From positions 1 to 54,729 of the forward strand of contig JAQXDE010000043.1 in the NCBI GenBank assembly GCA_029251525.1: a stretch of DNA of 54,729 nt, in the 5' to 3' direction. Origin of the DNA: Saprospiraceae bacterium (lineage in GTDB: Bacteria > Bacteroidota > Bacteroidia > Chitinophagales > Saprospiraceae). Made by a program: the position numbers and the translations under genes. A model generated the notes under the pieces. It searched no databases and had not been told where the DNA came from. It was given only the letters and a program-made list of their open reading frames with translations. The number at the start of each line of letters is the position of its first letter. The stretch's first letter is position 1. Below, piece after piece: positions 1 through 9,664 of this stretch.

Positions 1-971
1 AAATTATCTTTGAGGGCTCGTTCGTAATTCCTTTCTTTATAAATTTTCACCAACTCAACCTGTATATCTCCAGTTCCTGTTCCTAGAAATGGATTTTCTT
101 TGATGACTGTAAAAGCTGCATTCCATAAATTGATCCTAGGTGCTCTATTCACTTTGGTGGAATCCTTAGTTATTGCACTACTAATTGCAGCTTGCGTTCT
201 TTGATTAACACTTGGTACATTTTTAATCGAAAAAAATAACAATACAATTGCAAGAAGTGTCATTCCAACTCCTTGAAATATTTTTTGCTGAAAATACATC
301 CAAGTCAAAAATGAGAATCCTAAGATTAGAACAGTTGCCAAAATTGTCATTCGAGAAGAAAGTAAAATAATTATGATAAAAAACCATCCTGCTGAAATAC
401 TACTTCCAATTTTATATTTAAGAGAATGCTTTTTTATTTTTTCTACTAAAAGAAATAATGCAATAAAAAATGCAAAACTTAAATACATTGAAAAATAGGT
501 AGGGTGAAAACCTAAAAAGCTCCCTAACTTTTTATACGTCATCCAATTTTCGCCTGTCTCTAAATATTTTAAAATCCCATTTGTGAAACAATAGATACTT
601 GCTAGCAAACAACCAGCGACGTAACTTTTTAAGATCGACGAAATATCTTTTTTGCTTTTTATAGGAAAAGAAAAAAGGATGAGTGGAAAAATAAGCAAAG
701 GTAACTTAGTTTCAACTCGCTGCATTCCCTCTATCCAATTGGAGGTATACATCAAACCAATTAAATGCATTACATAAAAACTAAAAAAGAGAATTGGAAT
801 TGGAGAAAGAAGAGATTTGAAATTAAAATAAATACAACCACTTAGCAACCAATTGATTCCTATAAAAATAGTTACTAAAACCGAAATTCGAGGATTAAGA
901 GGGAGTAAAAAACAAAACAGCATGAGCAAACTCTGATGGATTGCCTCATGCTGTCTTTTTGATAAAATCAT
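1..971 (-). CDS. O-antigen ligase / Wzy-like polymerase family protein, C-terminus cut off by the window edge
   Basis: A continuous minus-strand frame runs off the left edge with 323 residues visible. It is rich in hydrophobic segments, and its visible end carries the hallmark of the O-antigen ligase (Wzy_C) family: an R-x-N-L-W-N-A-A segment followed by N-P-F-L-G-T-G-T-G-D and a K-I-Y-K-E stretch. Family members are inner-membrane enzymes that join or polymerise undecaprenyl-linked glycans at the periplasmic face. The first ATG is at 971, but a strong hairpin (917-954) lies just inside that start. An in-frame ATG at 923, immediately before a hydrophobic stretch, is the alternative start. It follows infB on the same strand after 43 bp. 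The family is clear; ligase versus polymerase cannot be told. Confidence 0.75.
   Translation of the reverse strand, partial: MILSKRQHEAIHQSLLMLFCFLLPLNPRISVLVTIFIGINWLLSGCIYFNFKSLLSPIPILFFSFYVMHLIGLMYTSNWIEGMQRVETKLPLLIFPLILFSFPIKSKKDISSILKSYVAGCLLASIYCFTNGILKYLETGENWMTYKKLGSFLGFHPTYFSMYLSFAFFIALFLLVEKIKKHSLKYKIGSSISAGWFFIIIILLSSRMTILATVLILGFSFLTWMYFQQKIFQGVGMTLLAIVLLFFSIKNVPSVNQRTQAAISSAITKDSTKVNRAPRINLWNAAFTVIKENPFLGTGTGDIQVELVKIYKERNYERALKDN
903..960 (-). terminator. Bidirectional intrinsic terminator downstream of infB
   Basis: Perfect 10-bp arms lie at 917-926 and 945-954 (ACAGCATGAG / CTCATGCTGT), extended by 3 bp across a one-base bulge. Minus-strand reading gives a T-rich tract at 916-905 and plus-strand reading gives five T at 956-960. 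It most likely ends the infB transcript. It lies within the first codons of the downstream ligase if that gene starts at 971. Confidence 0.65.
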
Positions 972-1014
972 TTATTCTATAAATAGTTTATTTATGAGCA
1001 TTTCTCCATAAAAA

Positions 1015-3963
1015 CTACTTCAATTTCTGTTTGATTTCTACGATTTCATATCCTTCGATGACATCACCAACTTTAATATCATTAAAGTTTTTGATTGAAA
1101 TACCACACTCCATTCCAAATTTCACCTCCTTTGCATCATCTTTGAATCGTTTTAATGAAGAAATTTCTCCATGCTTTCCTTCTTTCACAGGGTAAACTAC
1201 AATCCCTTCTCGAATTAATCGTACATGAGAATTTCGCTTGATTGTTCCCTCTGTAACATAACATCCAGCAATAGTTCCCACTTTACTAATTTTAAATACA
1301 TCACGAACCTCTACTTGAGCCAACATTTTCTCCTCTTTAGTTGGTTCTAGCATTCCCTCAATGGCAGATTTGATCTCGTCAATTACTTCATAAATAATAG
1401 AGTACGTTTTGATTTGCACCCCTTCTTTTTCAGCTAATTTTCGAGCACCTGCTGATGGCCTCACTTGAAAACCAATCACAATCGCATCAGAAGCAGAAGC
1501 TAATAATACATCTGATTCAATGATTTGTCCTACCGCCTTATGAATTACATTTACTTGAACTGATTCAATAGACTGTTTGATCAATGAATCTGCTAAGGCC
1601 TCAATAGATCCATCCACATCACCTTTAACAATCAAATTTAACTCTTTGAAACTTCCCAATGCCAGACGTCTTCCAATCTCATCCAAACTAATTCGTTTGC
1701 TTGCTCTATTGGCTTGCTCTCGATTAATTTGAGCTCTATTGGAGGCTATTTGTCTAGCTTCTTGCTCTGATTCCATTACTTTGAATTTCTCACCTGCTTG
1801 TGGTGCTCCACTCAATCCAAGAATTAAAACAGGATTAGATGGCCCAGCAATTTTAACTCGTTGCCCTTTCTCATTAAACATGGCTTTTACTTTTCCAGAG
1901 TGTTCCCCAGAAACGACAGAGTCACCAATTTTCAACGTTCCAGTTTGTACCAAAATTTTGGTAACAAACCCTTTTCCTTTATCTAAAGATGCTTCAACTA
2001 CAGTACCTACCGCTGCTCGCTGAGGATTAGCTTTGAGTTCAAGTAATTCTGCTTCTAGAAGTATTTTCTCTAGTAACTCATCAATTCCAGTTCCCATTTT
2101 CGCTGAAATATCCTGCGATTGATATTTTCCTCCCCAATCTTCAACCTGAAGATTCATTCCCGCTAACTCTCCTTTAATTCGTTCAGGGTCAGCTCCATCT
2201 TTATCAATTTTATTGATCGCAAAAACCATTGGTACATTCGCAGCTTGAGCGTGACTGATTGCCTCTTTTGTTTGAGGCATGATTGAATCATCGGCAGAGA
2301 TAATGATAATTGCAATATCTGTTACTTTGGCTCCACGTGCACGCATGGCTGTAAATGCCTCGTGACCAGGAGTATCCAAGAAAGTAATTTTCTTCTTATC
2401 CTCACCTACTAGCACTTCATATGCCCCAATATGCTGGGTAATTCCACCAGCCTCACCATCAGCAACTGAAGCTTCTCGGACATAATCTAATAATGATGTC
2501 TTACCATGATCAACATGTCCCATAACGGTTACAATAGGTGCTCTTGGTAATAAGTCTGCAGGATCGTCAATGATTTCTTCTTCTTCATCAATTTGCTCTT
2601 CAGCAGTAATGAATTCAATTTCGTGTCCAAACTCACTTCCCAACAATTCAATAATCTCAGCATCTAATCTTTGATTAATGGAAACGATCACCCCTAAATT
2701 CATACAAGTGGTAATTACTTGGGTTACCGATACGTCCATTAAACTTGCTAACTCTGAAACAGAAACAAACTCCGTCAACTGCAATGATGTTATCTCGTTT
2801 GCCTGTTCTCTTTGCTCTTGATTTTCTCTTAAACGCTCTCTGTTTTCTCTCCGAATTTTCTGCCGTTTCCGACCTTTTCCTCCACCAAGACGAGCCATAG
2901 TTTCTTTAATCTTCTCTTCTATCTCTTTTTTTGAAACTTCTTTTACTTCATCTCTTCTTCCTCTTCCGCCGCGATTGCTATTTCCACCCCGGTTATTATT
3001 CCCCGTTCGGTCACTATTTCCAGCTGGTCTATTTCCCCTTTGACCAGGTCCTCCACCTCCACTTCTTTGAGGATTATTATTTGTACCTTGGCCAACTGTG
3101 GTTACAACCTTCTTACGACGACGACGGCGACGTTTATTATCATCTACTTCTGTTTTCTTCTCTCCCGGCTTATCAGATGGTGCTTGTCTTCCATCTTGCT
3201 TAGTATCTTTTTTCTTCTTTTTAGGTTTTTTGAATTGATCAGTATCAATTTTTCCTACAATCTTTAAACCTTTTAAAGTAGGTGTTTTTGCTCGTATCAT
3301 TCCATCTTCTGCCTTTGCTTTTGGTTCCTCAGATTTATCTTCAGAAGATTCGGCTTTCACTTCTTCTTTTTTAGGTTCAGTTACAGAATCGGGAGCAGAC
3401 TCCTTAACTTTCGATTTTTTAACAGGAGTTGGTTTTTCAACTGCGTTAGGTTCCTCAATTACCTCTGGTTTTTCAACTGCCTTAGGTTCCTGAACTGTCT
3501 TAGGCTTTGGTTCTTCAACCTCTGGTTTAGGAGCCTTTTCAACCTTTTTTGCCTTAGGAGTTGGTTTTTTATCTAAATCAATCTTTCCTTTAACTTTCAA
3601 GCCAATAACAGGTCTATTGACTAAGTTTTCCACTACTTCTTTAGGCTCCTCCTTGGCAACTGATTCTTGTTTAATGACAACTTCTTCTACTTTTTCAACA
3701 GGAGTTGGGGTAGGAGTATCAAATATTTTTTTAACAGGTTCCTTTTCTTTAGTTGCAGGACGAGTCCCAATAACTAATTGATCTGCCTGCTCTTTAATAG
3801 CAATAGACTTCTGAAATTCCTTGAGTAACTCATCGTACATCTCATCGGATACTTTAGAAGTAGGCTTGTTCTCAATATCAAAACCATTGTTGTTCAAATA
3901 GTCAACAATGGTAGTGGTACCTACATTTAATTCCTTTGCTATCTTTACTAAACGTTTTGCCAT
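1015..3963 (-). CDS. infB: Translation initiation factor IF-2
   Basis: The GTPase that places initiator tRNA on the 30S subunit and promotes subunit joining. A helical IF2_N-like module covers about residues 1-50. A very long, low-complexity Lys/Glu/Pro then Arg/Gly/Asn-rich linker follows to about residue 370. A second IF2_N region lies at about 395-455. The G domain shows GHVDHGKT (about 482-489), DTPGHE (about 530) and NKID (about 584-587), followed by the C-terminal barrel domains. At 982 aa it is long, as is usual in Bacteroidota. No Shine-Dalgarno is visible. It follows nusA on the same strand, but a hairpin and its own promoter at 4148-4177 suggest partly independent transcription. Confidence 0.98.
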   Translation of the reverse strand: MAKRLVKIAKELNVGTTTIVDYLNNNGFDIENKPTSKVSDEMYDELLKEFQKSIAIKEQADQLVIGTRPATKEKEPVKKIFDTPTPTPVEKVEEVVIKQESVAKEEPKEVVENLVNRPVIGLKVKGKIDLDKKPTPKAKKVEKAPKPEVEEPKPKTVQEPKAVEKPEVIEEPNAVEKPTPVKKSKVKESAPDSVTEPKKEEVKAESSEDKSEEPKAKAEDGMIRAKTPTLKGLKIVGKIDTDQFKKPKKKKKDTKQDGRQAPSDKPGEKKTEVDDNKRRRRRRKKVVTTVGQGTNNNPQRSGGGGPGQRGNRPAGNSDRTGNNNRGGNSNRGGRGRRDEVKEVSKKEIEEKIKETMARLGGGKGRKRQKIRRENRERLRENQEQREQANEITSLQLTEFVSVSELASLMDVSVTQVITTCMNLGVIVSINQRLDAEIIELLGSEFGHEIEFITAEEQIDEEEEIIDDPADLLPRAPIVTVMGHVDHGKTSLLDYVREASVADGEAGGITQHIGAYEVLVGEDKKKITFLDTPGHEAFTAMRARGAKVTDIAIIIISADDSIMPQTKEAISHAQAANVPMVFAINKIDKDGADPERIKGELAGMNLQVEDWGGKYQSQDISAKMGTGIDELLEKILLEAELLELKANPQRAAVGTVVEASLDKGKGFVTKILVQTGTLKIGDSVVSGEHSGKVKAMFNEKGQRVKIAGPSNPVLILGLSGAPQAGEKFKVMESEQEARQIASNRAQINREQANRASKRISLDEIGRRLALGSFKELNLIVKGDVDGSIEALADSLIKQSIESVQVNVIHKAVGQIIESDVLLASASDAIVIGFQVRPSAGARKLAEKEGVQIKTYSIIYEVIDEIKSAIEGMLEPTKEEKMLAQVEVRDVFKISKVGTIAGCYVTEGTIKRNSHVRLIREGIVVYPVKEGKHGEISSLKRFKDDAKEVKFGMECGISIKNFNDIKVGDVIEGYEIVEIKQKLK

Positions 3964-4147
3964 TCGTAATTTTTAAATCCTGTGGCGGCTTTTATTAAAA
4001 AAAAAGATATACAAAAGCTATCCGCAATAAGTTATTTTAAGTTTACATGTATCAATAAGTTTTATTGAAAGAATAAATTAAAAATTCTCATAAAAGACTT
4101 TTGTATAAAAATTAAAAATATAACCATTAAATGGTTCAAATTGAGCA

Positions 4148-4177
4148 CAAAGGTACTGTAAAACTATTGATAATCAA
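4148..4177 (-). promoter_or_regulatory. Candidate infB promoter
   Basis: The minus strand reads TTG (4177-4175), 19 nt, then TACCTTTG (4155-4148), a close match to the Bacteroidota -33/-7 promoter. The predicted start near 4141 leaves a leader of about 180 nt before infB. The rest of the 322-bp nusA-infB spacer is AT-rich and holds no gene I can support. Confidence 0.6.
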
Positions 4178-4223
4178 GCACCTAAGGCAAATAAATACGA
4201 CCTTTTTATATTTGTATTCAGGA

Positions 4224-4268
4224 AAAAGTAGTCTGTTTATTATTTTTTCTAAAAAACAAACTACTTTT
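4224..4268 (-). terminator. Hairpin downstream of nusA
   Basis: Arms at 4224-4238 and 4254-4268 pair over 15 bp with one mismatch, starting 18 bp after the nusA stop. On the minus strand the stem ends in CTACTTTTTCC, a modest U-tract. It may be a leaky terminator or an mRNA-stabilising stem between nusA and infB. Confidence 0.5.
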
Positions 4269-4285
4269 CATCCTATTCCAAAATC

Positions 4286-5530
4286 TTATTCTTCTTCTTC
4301 AGCAAATTCTGCTCTCAGTACTTTCAAAATTTCATCAACTGTTTCTTCCTCCAAATCTGTTCTTCTTAATAACTCACTTCGACTCAATTTAAGTACACTT
4401 CTTGCAGAATCACATCCAATATTTTTCAGGGTATCAACTACCCATGTATCTAACTCATCTTTAAATTCATCCAAATCGACATCGTCAATTTCCATTTCAT
4501 CAGTATTCCTGAATACATCAATCTCAAATCCTGTCAGTCGACTTGCTAATTTTATATTGGTTCCACCTTTCCCAATGGCTAATGAAACTTGATCTGGATC
4601 AAGGTATACTGAGGCTCTTTTTTTCTCCTCATCCAATGCCATACTACTCACTTTTGCTGGAGTTAGTGCACGTTGAATAAATAACTGAACATTATTTGTA
4701 AAGTTAACAATATCAATATTTTCATTTTTCAATTCGCGAACGATTCCGTGAATTCTAGAACCTTTCATACCTACACAAGCTCCCACAGGATCAATTCTGT
4801 CATCATAAGATTCTACCGCTACTTTTGCTCTTTCACCTGGCATTCTTACAATATTCTTTACCACAATTAATCCATCCTCGATTTCAGGAACTTCTTGTTC
4901 TAGCAGCTTTTCTAAAAAGCTGCTATCTGTTCTTGAAATAATAACAACTGGATTATTGTTTTTCATTTCTACCTTTCGAATGATACCTCTGACCATATCT
5001 CCTTTTCGGAAAAAATCACCTTTGATCATTTCATTACGAGGCATAACTAATTCAGTTCCTGTTACATCATCAAGAATCAATAATTCTCTTTTCAGAATTT
5101 GATGAACTTCACCTACAATTAAATCACCTTCCCGCTCCACATATGCTTTGTACATTTCGTCCTTTTCCAATTCCATAATTCTAGAGATCAAAGTTTGACG
5201 AGCTGCCATGATTGCTCTTCGACCAAAATCAGCTAAGAATAATTGTTCATAGCACTCTTCACCAATTTCATAATCATCATCAATTGCCAATGCCTCTGAA
5301 ATAGAAACTTGCGCTCGATCATCAGTCACCTCACCATCTGGAACAATTTCTCTAACCCTCCATAACTCCAAATCCCCTTTTTGAGCATTTACAATTACAT
5401 CAAAATTTTCATCTGATCCATATTTCTTTTTAATCAATGTCCGGAATACATCTTCCAAGACTCTAACCATTGTTGGGAGATCAATACTTTTATTCGACTT
5501 GAATTCCGAAAAAATATCTTGTAATAACAT
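4286..5530 (-). CDS. nusA: Transcription termination/antitermination factor NusA
   Basis: Binds RNA polymerase and nascent RNA and modulates pausing, intrinsic termination and antitermination. The 414-aa protein has the N-terminal polymerase-binding domain (1-130), an S1 domain (about 135-200), KH1 with GACVGMKGSRI (about 250-260), KH2 with AIGKGGTNIKLA (about 316-327) and an acidic tail ending EEEE. The length matches Bacteroidota NusA, which lacks the C-terminal AR repeats of E. coli. It begins 12 bp after rimP, so the two are one operon. Confidence 0.97.
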   Translation of the reverse strand: MLLQDIFSEFKSNKSIDLPTMVRVLEDVFRTLIKKKYGSDENFDVIVNAQKGDLELWRVREIVPDGEVTDDRAQVSISEALAIDDDYEIGEECYEQLFLADFGRRAIMAARQTLISRIMELEKDEMYKAYVEREGDLIVGEVHQILKRELLILDDVTGTELVMPRNEMIKGDFFRKGDMVRGIIRKVEMKNNNPVVIISRTDSSFLEKLLEQEVPEIEDGLIVVKNIVRMPGERAKVAVESYDDRIDPVGACVGMKGSRIHGIVRELKNENIDIVNFTNNVQLFIQRALTPAKVSSMALDEEKKRASVYLDPDQVSLAIGKGGTNIKLASRLTGFEIDVFRNTDEMEIDDVDLDEFKDELDTWVVDTLKNIGCDSARSVLKLSRSELLRRTDLEEETVDEILKVLRAEFAEEEE

Positions 5531-5542
5531 TTATTTGTCTTA

Positions 5543-6016
5543 TTATTTTGAAAATAAAAATCTAATTTTTGCCTTTTTAATCTTGTCAAATGCAATTGGT
5601 GTTTGCATCATTTCAGTTCGTTTCTTTTTACCCTCTTTAATTCGAACTTTATATTCTACTACTATTCCTTCCTCATTTACCTCGATAATTTCGCCGTTAA
5701 TTTTTTCATCCTCAAAAGTGATAACTTCCACTGTTCGACCAAGATTCTTTCTATATTGTCTTGGAAATTTCAATGGTCTATCCCCAGGAGAAGAAACCTC
5801 TAAAATATATTTCTCTCCTAGCCATTGATTTTCATCAATTTGTTCTTCCAGATACCGACTGATTTTTCTACACTTCGTAAAATCCATATTGGAATCACTG
5901 TCTAAAAAAATCTGAAGTTTAATATTGTTTTGCAATACTTCAATAATATAACAATCTGAATATTCCTCTTCTTCAAATTTCTTTAATAATAACTGTTCTA
6001 TTTTTCTTTCAACCAC
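5543..6016 (-). CDS. rimP: Ribosome maturation factor RimP
   Basis: Assists late 30S subunit assembly. The 157-aa protein has the RimP layout: an N-terminal alpha/beta domain with a YILEVSSPGDRPL motif (about residues 70-82), where EVSSPG is the family signature, then a C-terminal Sm-like barrel with a basic KEGKKKRT loop. It is the first gene of the rimP-nusA operon. Its transcript should start near 6110 and cross a terminator-like hairpin before the start codon. Confidence 0.96.
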   Translation of the reverse strand: MVERKIEQLLLKKFEEEEYSDCYIIEVLQNNIKLQIFLDSDSNMDFTKCRKISRYLEEQIDENQWLGEKYILEVSSPGDRPLKFPRQYRKNLGRTVEVITFEDEKINGEIIEVNEEGIVVEYKVRIKEGKKKRTEMMQTPIAFDKIKKAKIRFLFSK

Positions 6017-6052
6017 GAGTTCTATTTTTAGAAAACAACAACTTAAATACCT

Positions 6053-6088
6053 CTTAAAAAGAAAAAGAGGGAACTTTTGTTCCCTCTT
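6053..6088 (-). terminator. Intrinsic terminator in the rimP-nusA leader (candidate attenuator)
   Basis: Perfect 10-bp arms at 6065-6074 and 6079-6088 (AAGAGGGAAC / GTTCCCTCTT) close a 4-nt loop. On the minus strand the stem is followed by a TTTTTCTTTTT tract. It lies after the predicted rimP promoter and ends 37 bp before the rimP start codon. Confidence 0.6.
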
Positions 6089-6116
6089 CCTTGGAGTCTT
6101 TTTTTTATAATTTAAG

Positions 6117-6147
6117 CAAATATAATAATTTTTATTATACTGTGCAA
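6117..6147 (-). promoter_or_regulatory. Candidate rimP-nusA promoter
   Basis: Minus strand: TTG (6147-6145), 20 nt, TATATTTG (6124-6117). The predicted start at about 6110 gives a leader of about 95 nt that contains the terminator at 6053-6088. Confidence 0.65.
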
Positions 6148-6206
6148 CTGTATTTTATTTATGAAATATTTAAAGATTAATTTAATCAAAAGTAAAAGTC
6201 TGTAAT

Positions 6207-6214
6207 TACTTTTG
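6207..6214 (+). promoter_or_regulatory. Candidate punA -7 element
   Basis: TACTTTTG followed by C matches TAnnTTTG(C) and lies about 45 bp before the punA start. No clear -33 TTG is present at the expected distance. Confidence 0.45.
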
Positions 6215-6259
6215 CAGATATCATAACTCTTTCATTTGTGACTTTCCAAAAATAAAATA

Positions 6260-7078
6260 ATGCTTTACGATCAAATTCAAGAAACTGTTCAATTTATTGT
6301 TTCTAAAACTAAGTTCCAACCTGAATTTGGTATTATTTTAGGAACAGGGCTCGGTCTTCTCACAGACGAGATTGAGGTAGTTTTTGAAATAGCCTATGCT
6401 GACATTCCTCACTTCCCAATATCGACAGTCCAAGGCCACAAAAGCAAATTAATTTTTGGAAAATTGGCTGACAAAAACATTGTTGCCATGGCTGGTCGTT
6501 TTCATTTTTATGAAGGTTATTCGATGCAACAAGTTACTTTCCCAGTTCGTGTATTAAAATCTTTAAACATAAAAAGGCTTATCATTTCGAACGTCTCTGG
6601 AAGTACTAATGCAAGTTACAATACTGGCGATATCGTTTTTATAAAAGATCATATCAATCTTCAGCCTGAGAACCCACTAAGAGGATTTAATGACGATAGA
6701 CTAGGGCCTCGATTTCCCGATATGCTCAAAACTTATGATCGAAACTTGAATGCACTCGCTCTTGATATCGCAAAGCAACATAATATTACAGCTCATGAAG
6801 GAATTTATGTAGCGCTCCAAGGTCCCAATCTTGAAACACCTGCAGAATATCAATTTATTCATCGAATTGGTGGAGACTTAGTTGGGATGTCAACGGTTCC
6901 TGAAGTACTCGTTGCACGGCATATGAGTTTACCTGTTTTTGTTTTATCAATCGTTTCTAACAAGTGCTTTCCGATTGAAGAGATATCTGAAACGACTGTT
7001 GAAGATGTGATTCAATTAGCCAATGAGGTACAACCAAAGATGAGTATAATAATAAAAGAAATATTGAAAAAAATTTAG
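6260..7078 (+). CDS. punA: Purine nucleoside phosphorylase (trimeric type)
   Basis: Cleaves purine (deoxy)ribonucleosides with phosphate to free base and ribose-1-phosphate in purine salvage; cytosolic. The 272-aa length fits the homotrimeric class. Seen motifs are the phosphate-binding GTGLG (28-32), the VQGHKSKL segment, RFHFYEGY, NVSGSTN, HINLQPENPLRG, and GPNLETPAEYQF followed by GGDLVGMSTVPEV. The late SIVSNKC segment carries the Asn used for purine recognition in this class. It is divergent from rimP and convergent with the TonB receptor gene, 45 bp away. Confidence 0.93.
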   Translation: MLYDQIQETVQFIVSKTKFQPEFGIILGTGLGLLTDEIEVVFEIAYADIPHFPISTVQGHKSKLIFGKLADKNIVAMAGRFHFYEGYSMQQVTFPVRVLKSLNIKRLIISNVSGSTNASYNTGDIVFIKDHINLQPENPLRGFNDDRLGPRFPDMLKTYDRNLNALALDIAKQHNITAHEGIYVALQGPNLETPAEYQFIHRIGGDLVGMSTVPEVLVARHMSLPVFVLSIVSNKCFPIEEISETTVEDVIQLANEVQPKMSIIIKEILKKI

Positions 7079-7123
7079 CGATCGCCAACTAGACTTTATC
7101 ATCAATTGGCATCTTGAACCATA

Positions 7124-9658
7124 CTAAAAACTTCCCCGTATCGAAATAATAAAATTTATTCCCGCAGCACTTACTCCTGAAGCAAAAGGTCGATAATGTG
7201 TATCCAAAATATTTTCAACTGCGAAATTAAGTATCAAATGATCATTGAAGTTATACGAAGAATAGAAGTTATACGTTGTCCATCCTAAGGTACCAACTCC
7301 AGGTATCGCATCATCATCATTATCAGAAGAACCTGATGGCCCATATTCATTAATTGATTTCACAGCATTAAACCTGACCACTCCTTCTAGTTTAATTTTA
7401 TTTGTCTGAAATAACAAACTTGTTTTTCCATAAATAGGCGGAATATGTGCTAATGGTTGTTCCAAAGTATCAATAACACTTCTCCCTTTTACAAAATTAA
7501 TACTTGAATTAAATTTCCATTTTTCATTAAAGGCAAAAACAACATTTCCAGAAACTCCAACAATAAAAGCGTTATTGGCATTAATATTTTTTTGAACATT
7601 TTGAATCTCTCCTTCCGCTACGATTGTTGTATCTCCAAGGAAATCTGAATTAGACCTAATAATAGCATCTTCTATAAAAGTATAAAATCCTGTAGCACTT
7701 AATTTATACTTTCCAGTTTCGGTTTTTTTTCCAAAAAATTTACCTATTGTTATTTCACCATTCAATGCTTTCTCAGGAACCAATTCGATATTTGGAACTA
7801 AAATGTTTCCATTCTTCACCCTGTTGATTGCAAAGTCATTTATATTAGGAGATCTGTAAGCTGTTCCTCCTAGTAAATGTAACTGCAATCCACCTTTAGT
7901 GTTAAAAGTCAGTCCTGAAGCATATGTGACCTCATTATTCTGAGTGCTGATTCCCTCTGAAACAAAAGTGGCTGGCCATTCAATTAAATCATCTTCCTTA
8001 TATTTAGCAAAAAGTTCAACGTAAGAATACCTAGCCCCCATTGTAAAATTAATAGTTGAATCTCGATTTCTCCATCTATAATTCAAGTAGGCACCTCCAG
8101 AAATCATGGTTGAAAAATCACTTGGGTAGCGAGTAAACTCTTTGTCATTTACAGCATTAGTTCTGACATTAATATTTCCAGCTTTTGAATAAACTTTATT
8201 ATATGCCAAATCAACCCCGTAAGAAAAAAGATGATGTTTATTTTCACCCAACCCTTTAGACCAATCAGTTGTTAAAGAAAAAACATGAATATCTTCTGCA
8301 TTAAATATTCGATGACTGCTATAATATTTTCGCTTGAATCGATCTTCGTCTATTCGTTGATACGACCCTATTATCGTAGTTTTATCATAAAGGGCAGTTG
8401 ATTTTAAACTTTTAATTTTTACTGAAGCTAGGAAACGATTTTGAGGGCCATAATACCATTCTGCCCATTTCAAATCATCAGCAGAACTCAACGTATCATT
8501 CAACATATCATATCGTGGAATATTGCTTGAAGTGGAATATTGCATATTAAAAATGTAATACAACTTCTCTGAAGGTTGGAATTTTATCTTTTGTAAAAAA
8601 TCTAATTGATTATAACCTGTTCCTTTTTGAATATTAGGATTTGAGTTTTGAAGTCGTTGATCTTGATTTTCTAGTCGGAGCACATAATAATTAGATTTTC
8701 CAAAATCTGGATAATCATCTGATCGATTAGCACCTGCCCTTAGATCATCATAATTTACATAAGTCATACTTGTTATCGAACCCCATTTTTGTGTAGCAAA
8801 ATCAAAATCAATGTGAACTGATTTTTCTAAATTGGCAGAAGAGAACCTAGCGCTGGCATTAGTCTTTAACTCATAGGCCTTATCATAATTGTAAAGTACT
8901 TTTGGATCCCTTGTTCGAAAATGAACCACTCCTCCCATAGCATCACTCCCATAAATTAAAGAACCTGGTCCATAAATAACTTCTGCTTGCTCCAATATGG
9001 AATTGTCTATTGTAATTGAATTTTGAATATGTCCCTCTCGGTAAATAGCATTATTCATTCGAACTCCATCAACAACTAGTAAAACTTTATTTGCTTCAAA
9101 ACCCCGAATAACTGGACTTCCACCACCCATTTGGGATTTTTGAATAAATACTTCTGAGTGATTCCCTAAAACATCTGCCGACGTTTGAGAATTACCAAAC
9201 GCAATACTTTCTTTTGAAATCCGATCTATCACCATAGGAATTTCTTCTTTTGCCACACCTCTTCTACCGTAAACTTTTACCTCTGAGATAATATTAGTTG
9301 ATTCGATCATTTTGACATAGCCTTTCATAGATCTAATCCTATTAAATGGAATACTCAAACTCTCATACCCGAGATAGGAAAAATTAACCTTCTCCAAATG
9401 GCCAATTCCGATCACCATAATTTTTCCATCAATATCAGTTATTCCCGTGAATCCTAAATCATCCGTAGATACAGTTGCACCGATTAAAGGTTCACTAGTC
9501 TTTGCATCAGTCACAGTAATTAATAAATTAAAGGTAGCAAATGAAAATGCTTGAGTAGGTAGTGAAATCCCGAAAATTGATAGAATAAAAAAGACCCAGA
9601 TTATTCTATAACGTTGAGAAACTATTTGGATTGGATTTTTGTTTGAAAAATTTTCCAC
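7124..9658 (-). CDS. TonB-dependent outer-membrane receptor, possibly heme/hemoglobin type
   Basis: An outer-membrane gated barrel for high-affinity uptake. A hydrophobic signal segment lies at about 20-38, followed by a carboxypeptidase-regulatory-like domain (about 45-125, with DAKTSEPLIGATVS), a plug (about 140-255) and a barrel to the C-terminal Phe in SIRGSF. Plug segments RGFEANKVLLVVDGVRMNNA and YREGHIQN, then IYGPGSLIYGSDAMGGVV, resemble heme/hemoglobin receptors, but substrate is not proven. The histidine kinase gene ends 6 bp upstream, so the two are probably cotranscribed. Confidence 0.85.
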   Translation of the reverse strand: MENFSNKNPIQIVSQRYRIIWVFFILSIFGISLPTQAFSFATFNLLITVTDAKTSEPLIGATVSTDDLGFTGITDIDGKIMVIGIGHLEKVNFSYLGYESLSIPFNRIRSMKGYVKMIESTNIISEVKVYGRRGVAKEEIPMVIDRISKESIAFGNSQTSADVLGNHSEVFIQKSQMGGGSPVIRGFEANKVLLVVDGVRMNNAIYREGHIQNSITIDNSILEQAEVIYGPGSLIYGSDAMGGVVHFRTRDPKVLYNYDKAYELKTNASARFSSANLEKSVHIDFDFATQKWGSITSMTYVNYDDLRAGANRSDDYPDFGKSNYYVLRLENQDQRLQNSNPNIQKGTGYNQLDFLQKIKFQPSEKLYYIFNMQYSTSSNIPRYDMLNDTLSSADDLKWAEWYYGPQNRFLASVKIKSLKSTALYDKTTIIGSYQRIDEDRFKRKYYSSHRIFNAEDIHVFSLTTDWSKGLGENKHHLFSYGVDLAYNKVYSKAGNINVRTNAVNDKEFTRYPSDFSTMISGGAYLNYRWRNRDSTINFTMGARYSYVELFAKYKEDDLIEWPATFVSEGISTQNNEVTYASGLTFNTKGGLQLHLLGGTAYRSPNINDFAINRVKNGNILVPNIELVPEKALNGEITIGKFFGKKTETGKYKLSATGFYTFIEDAIIRSNSDFLGDTTIVAEGEIQNVQKNINANNAFIVGVSGNVVFAFNEKWKFNSSINFVKGRSVIDTLEQPLAHIPPIYGKTSLLFQTNKIKLEGVVRFNAVKSINEYGPSGSSDNDDDAIPGVGTLGWTTYNFYSSYNFNDHLILNFAVENILDTHYRPFASGVSAAGINFIISIRGSF

Positions 9659-9664
9659 AAATGA

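Noticed and set aside
4131-4592. Plus-strand frame of 153 codons
   Set aside because: It is largely antisense to the nusA C-terminus, is Ser-rich and low-complexity, and has no domain or promoter.
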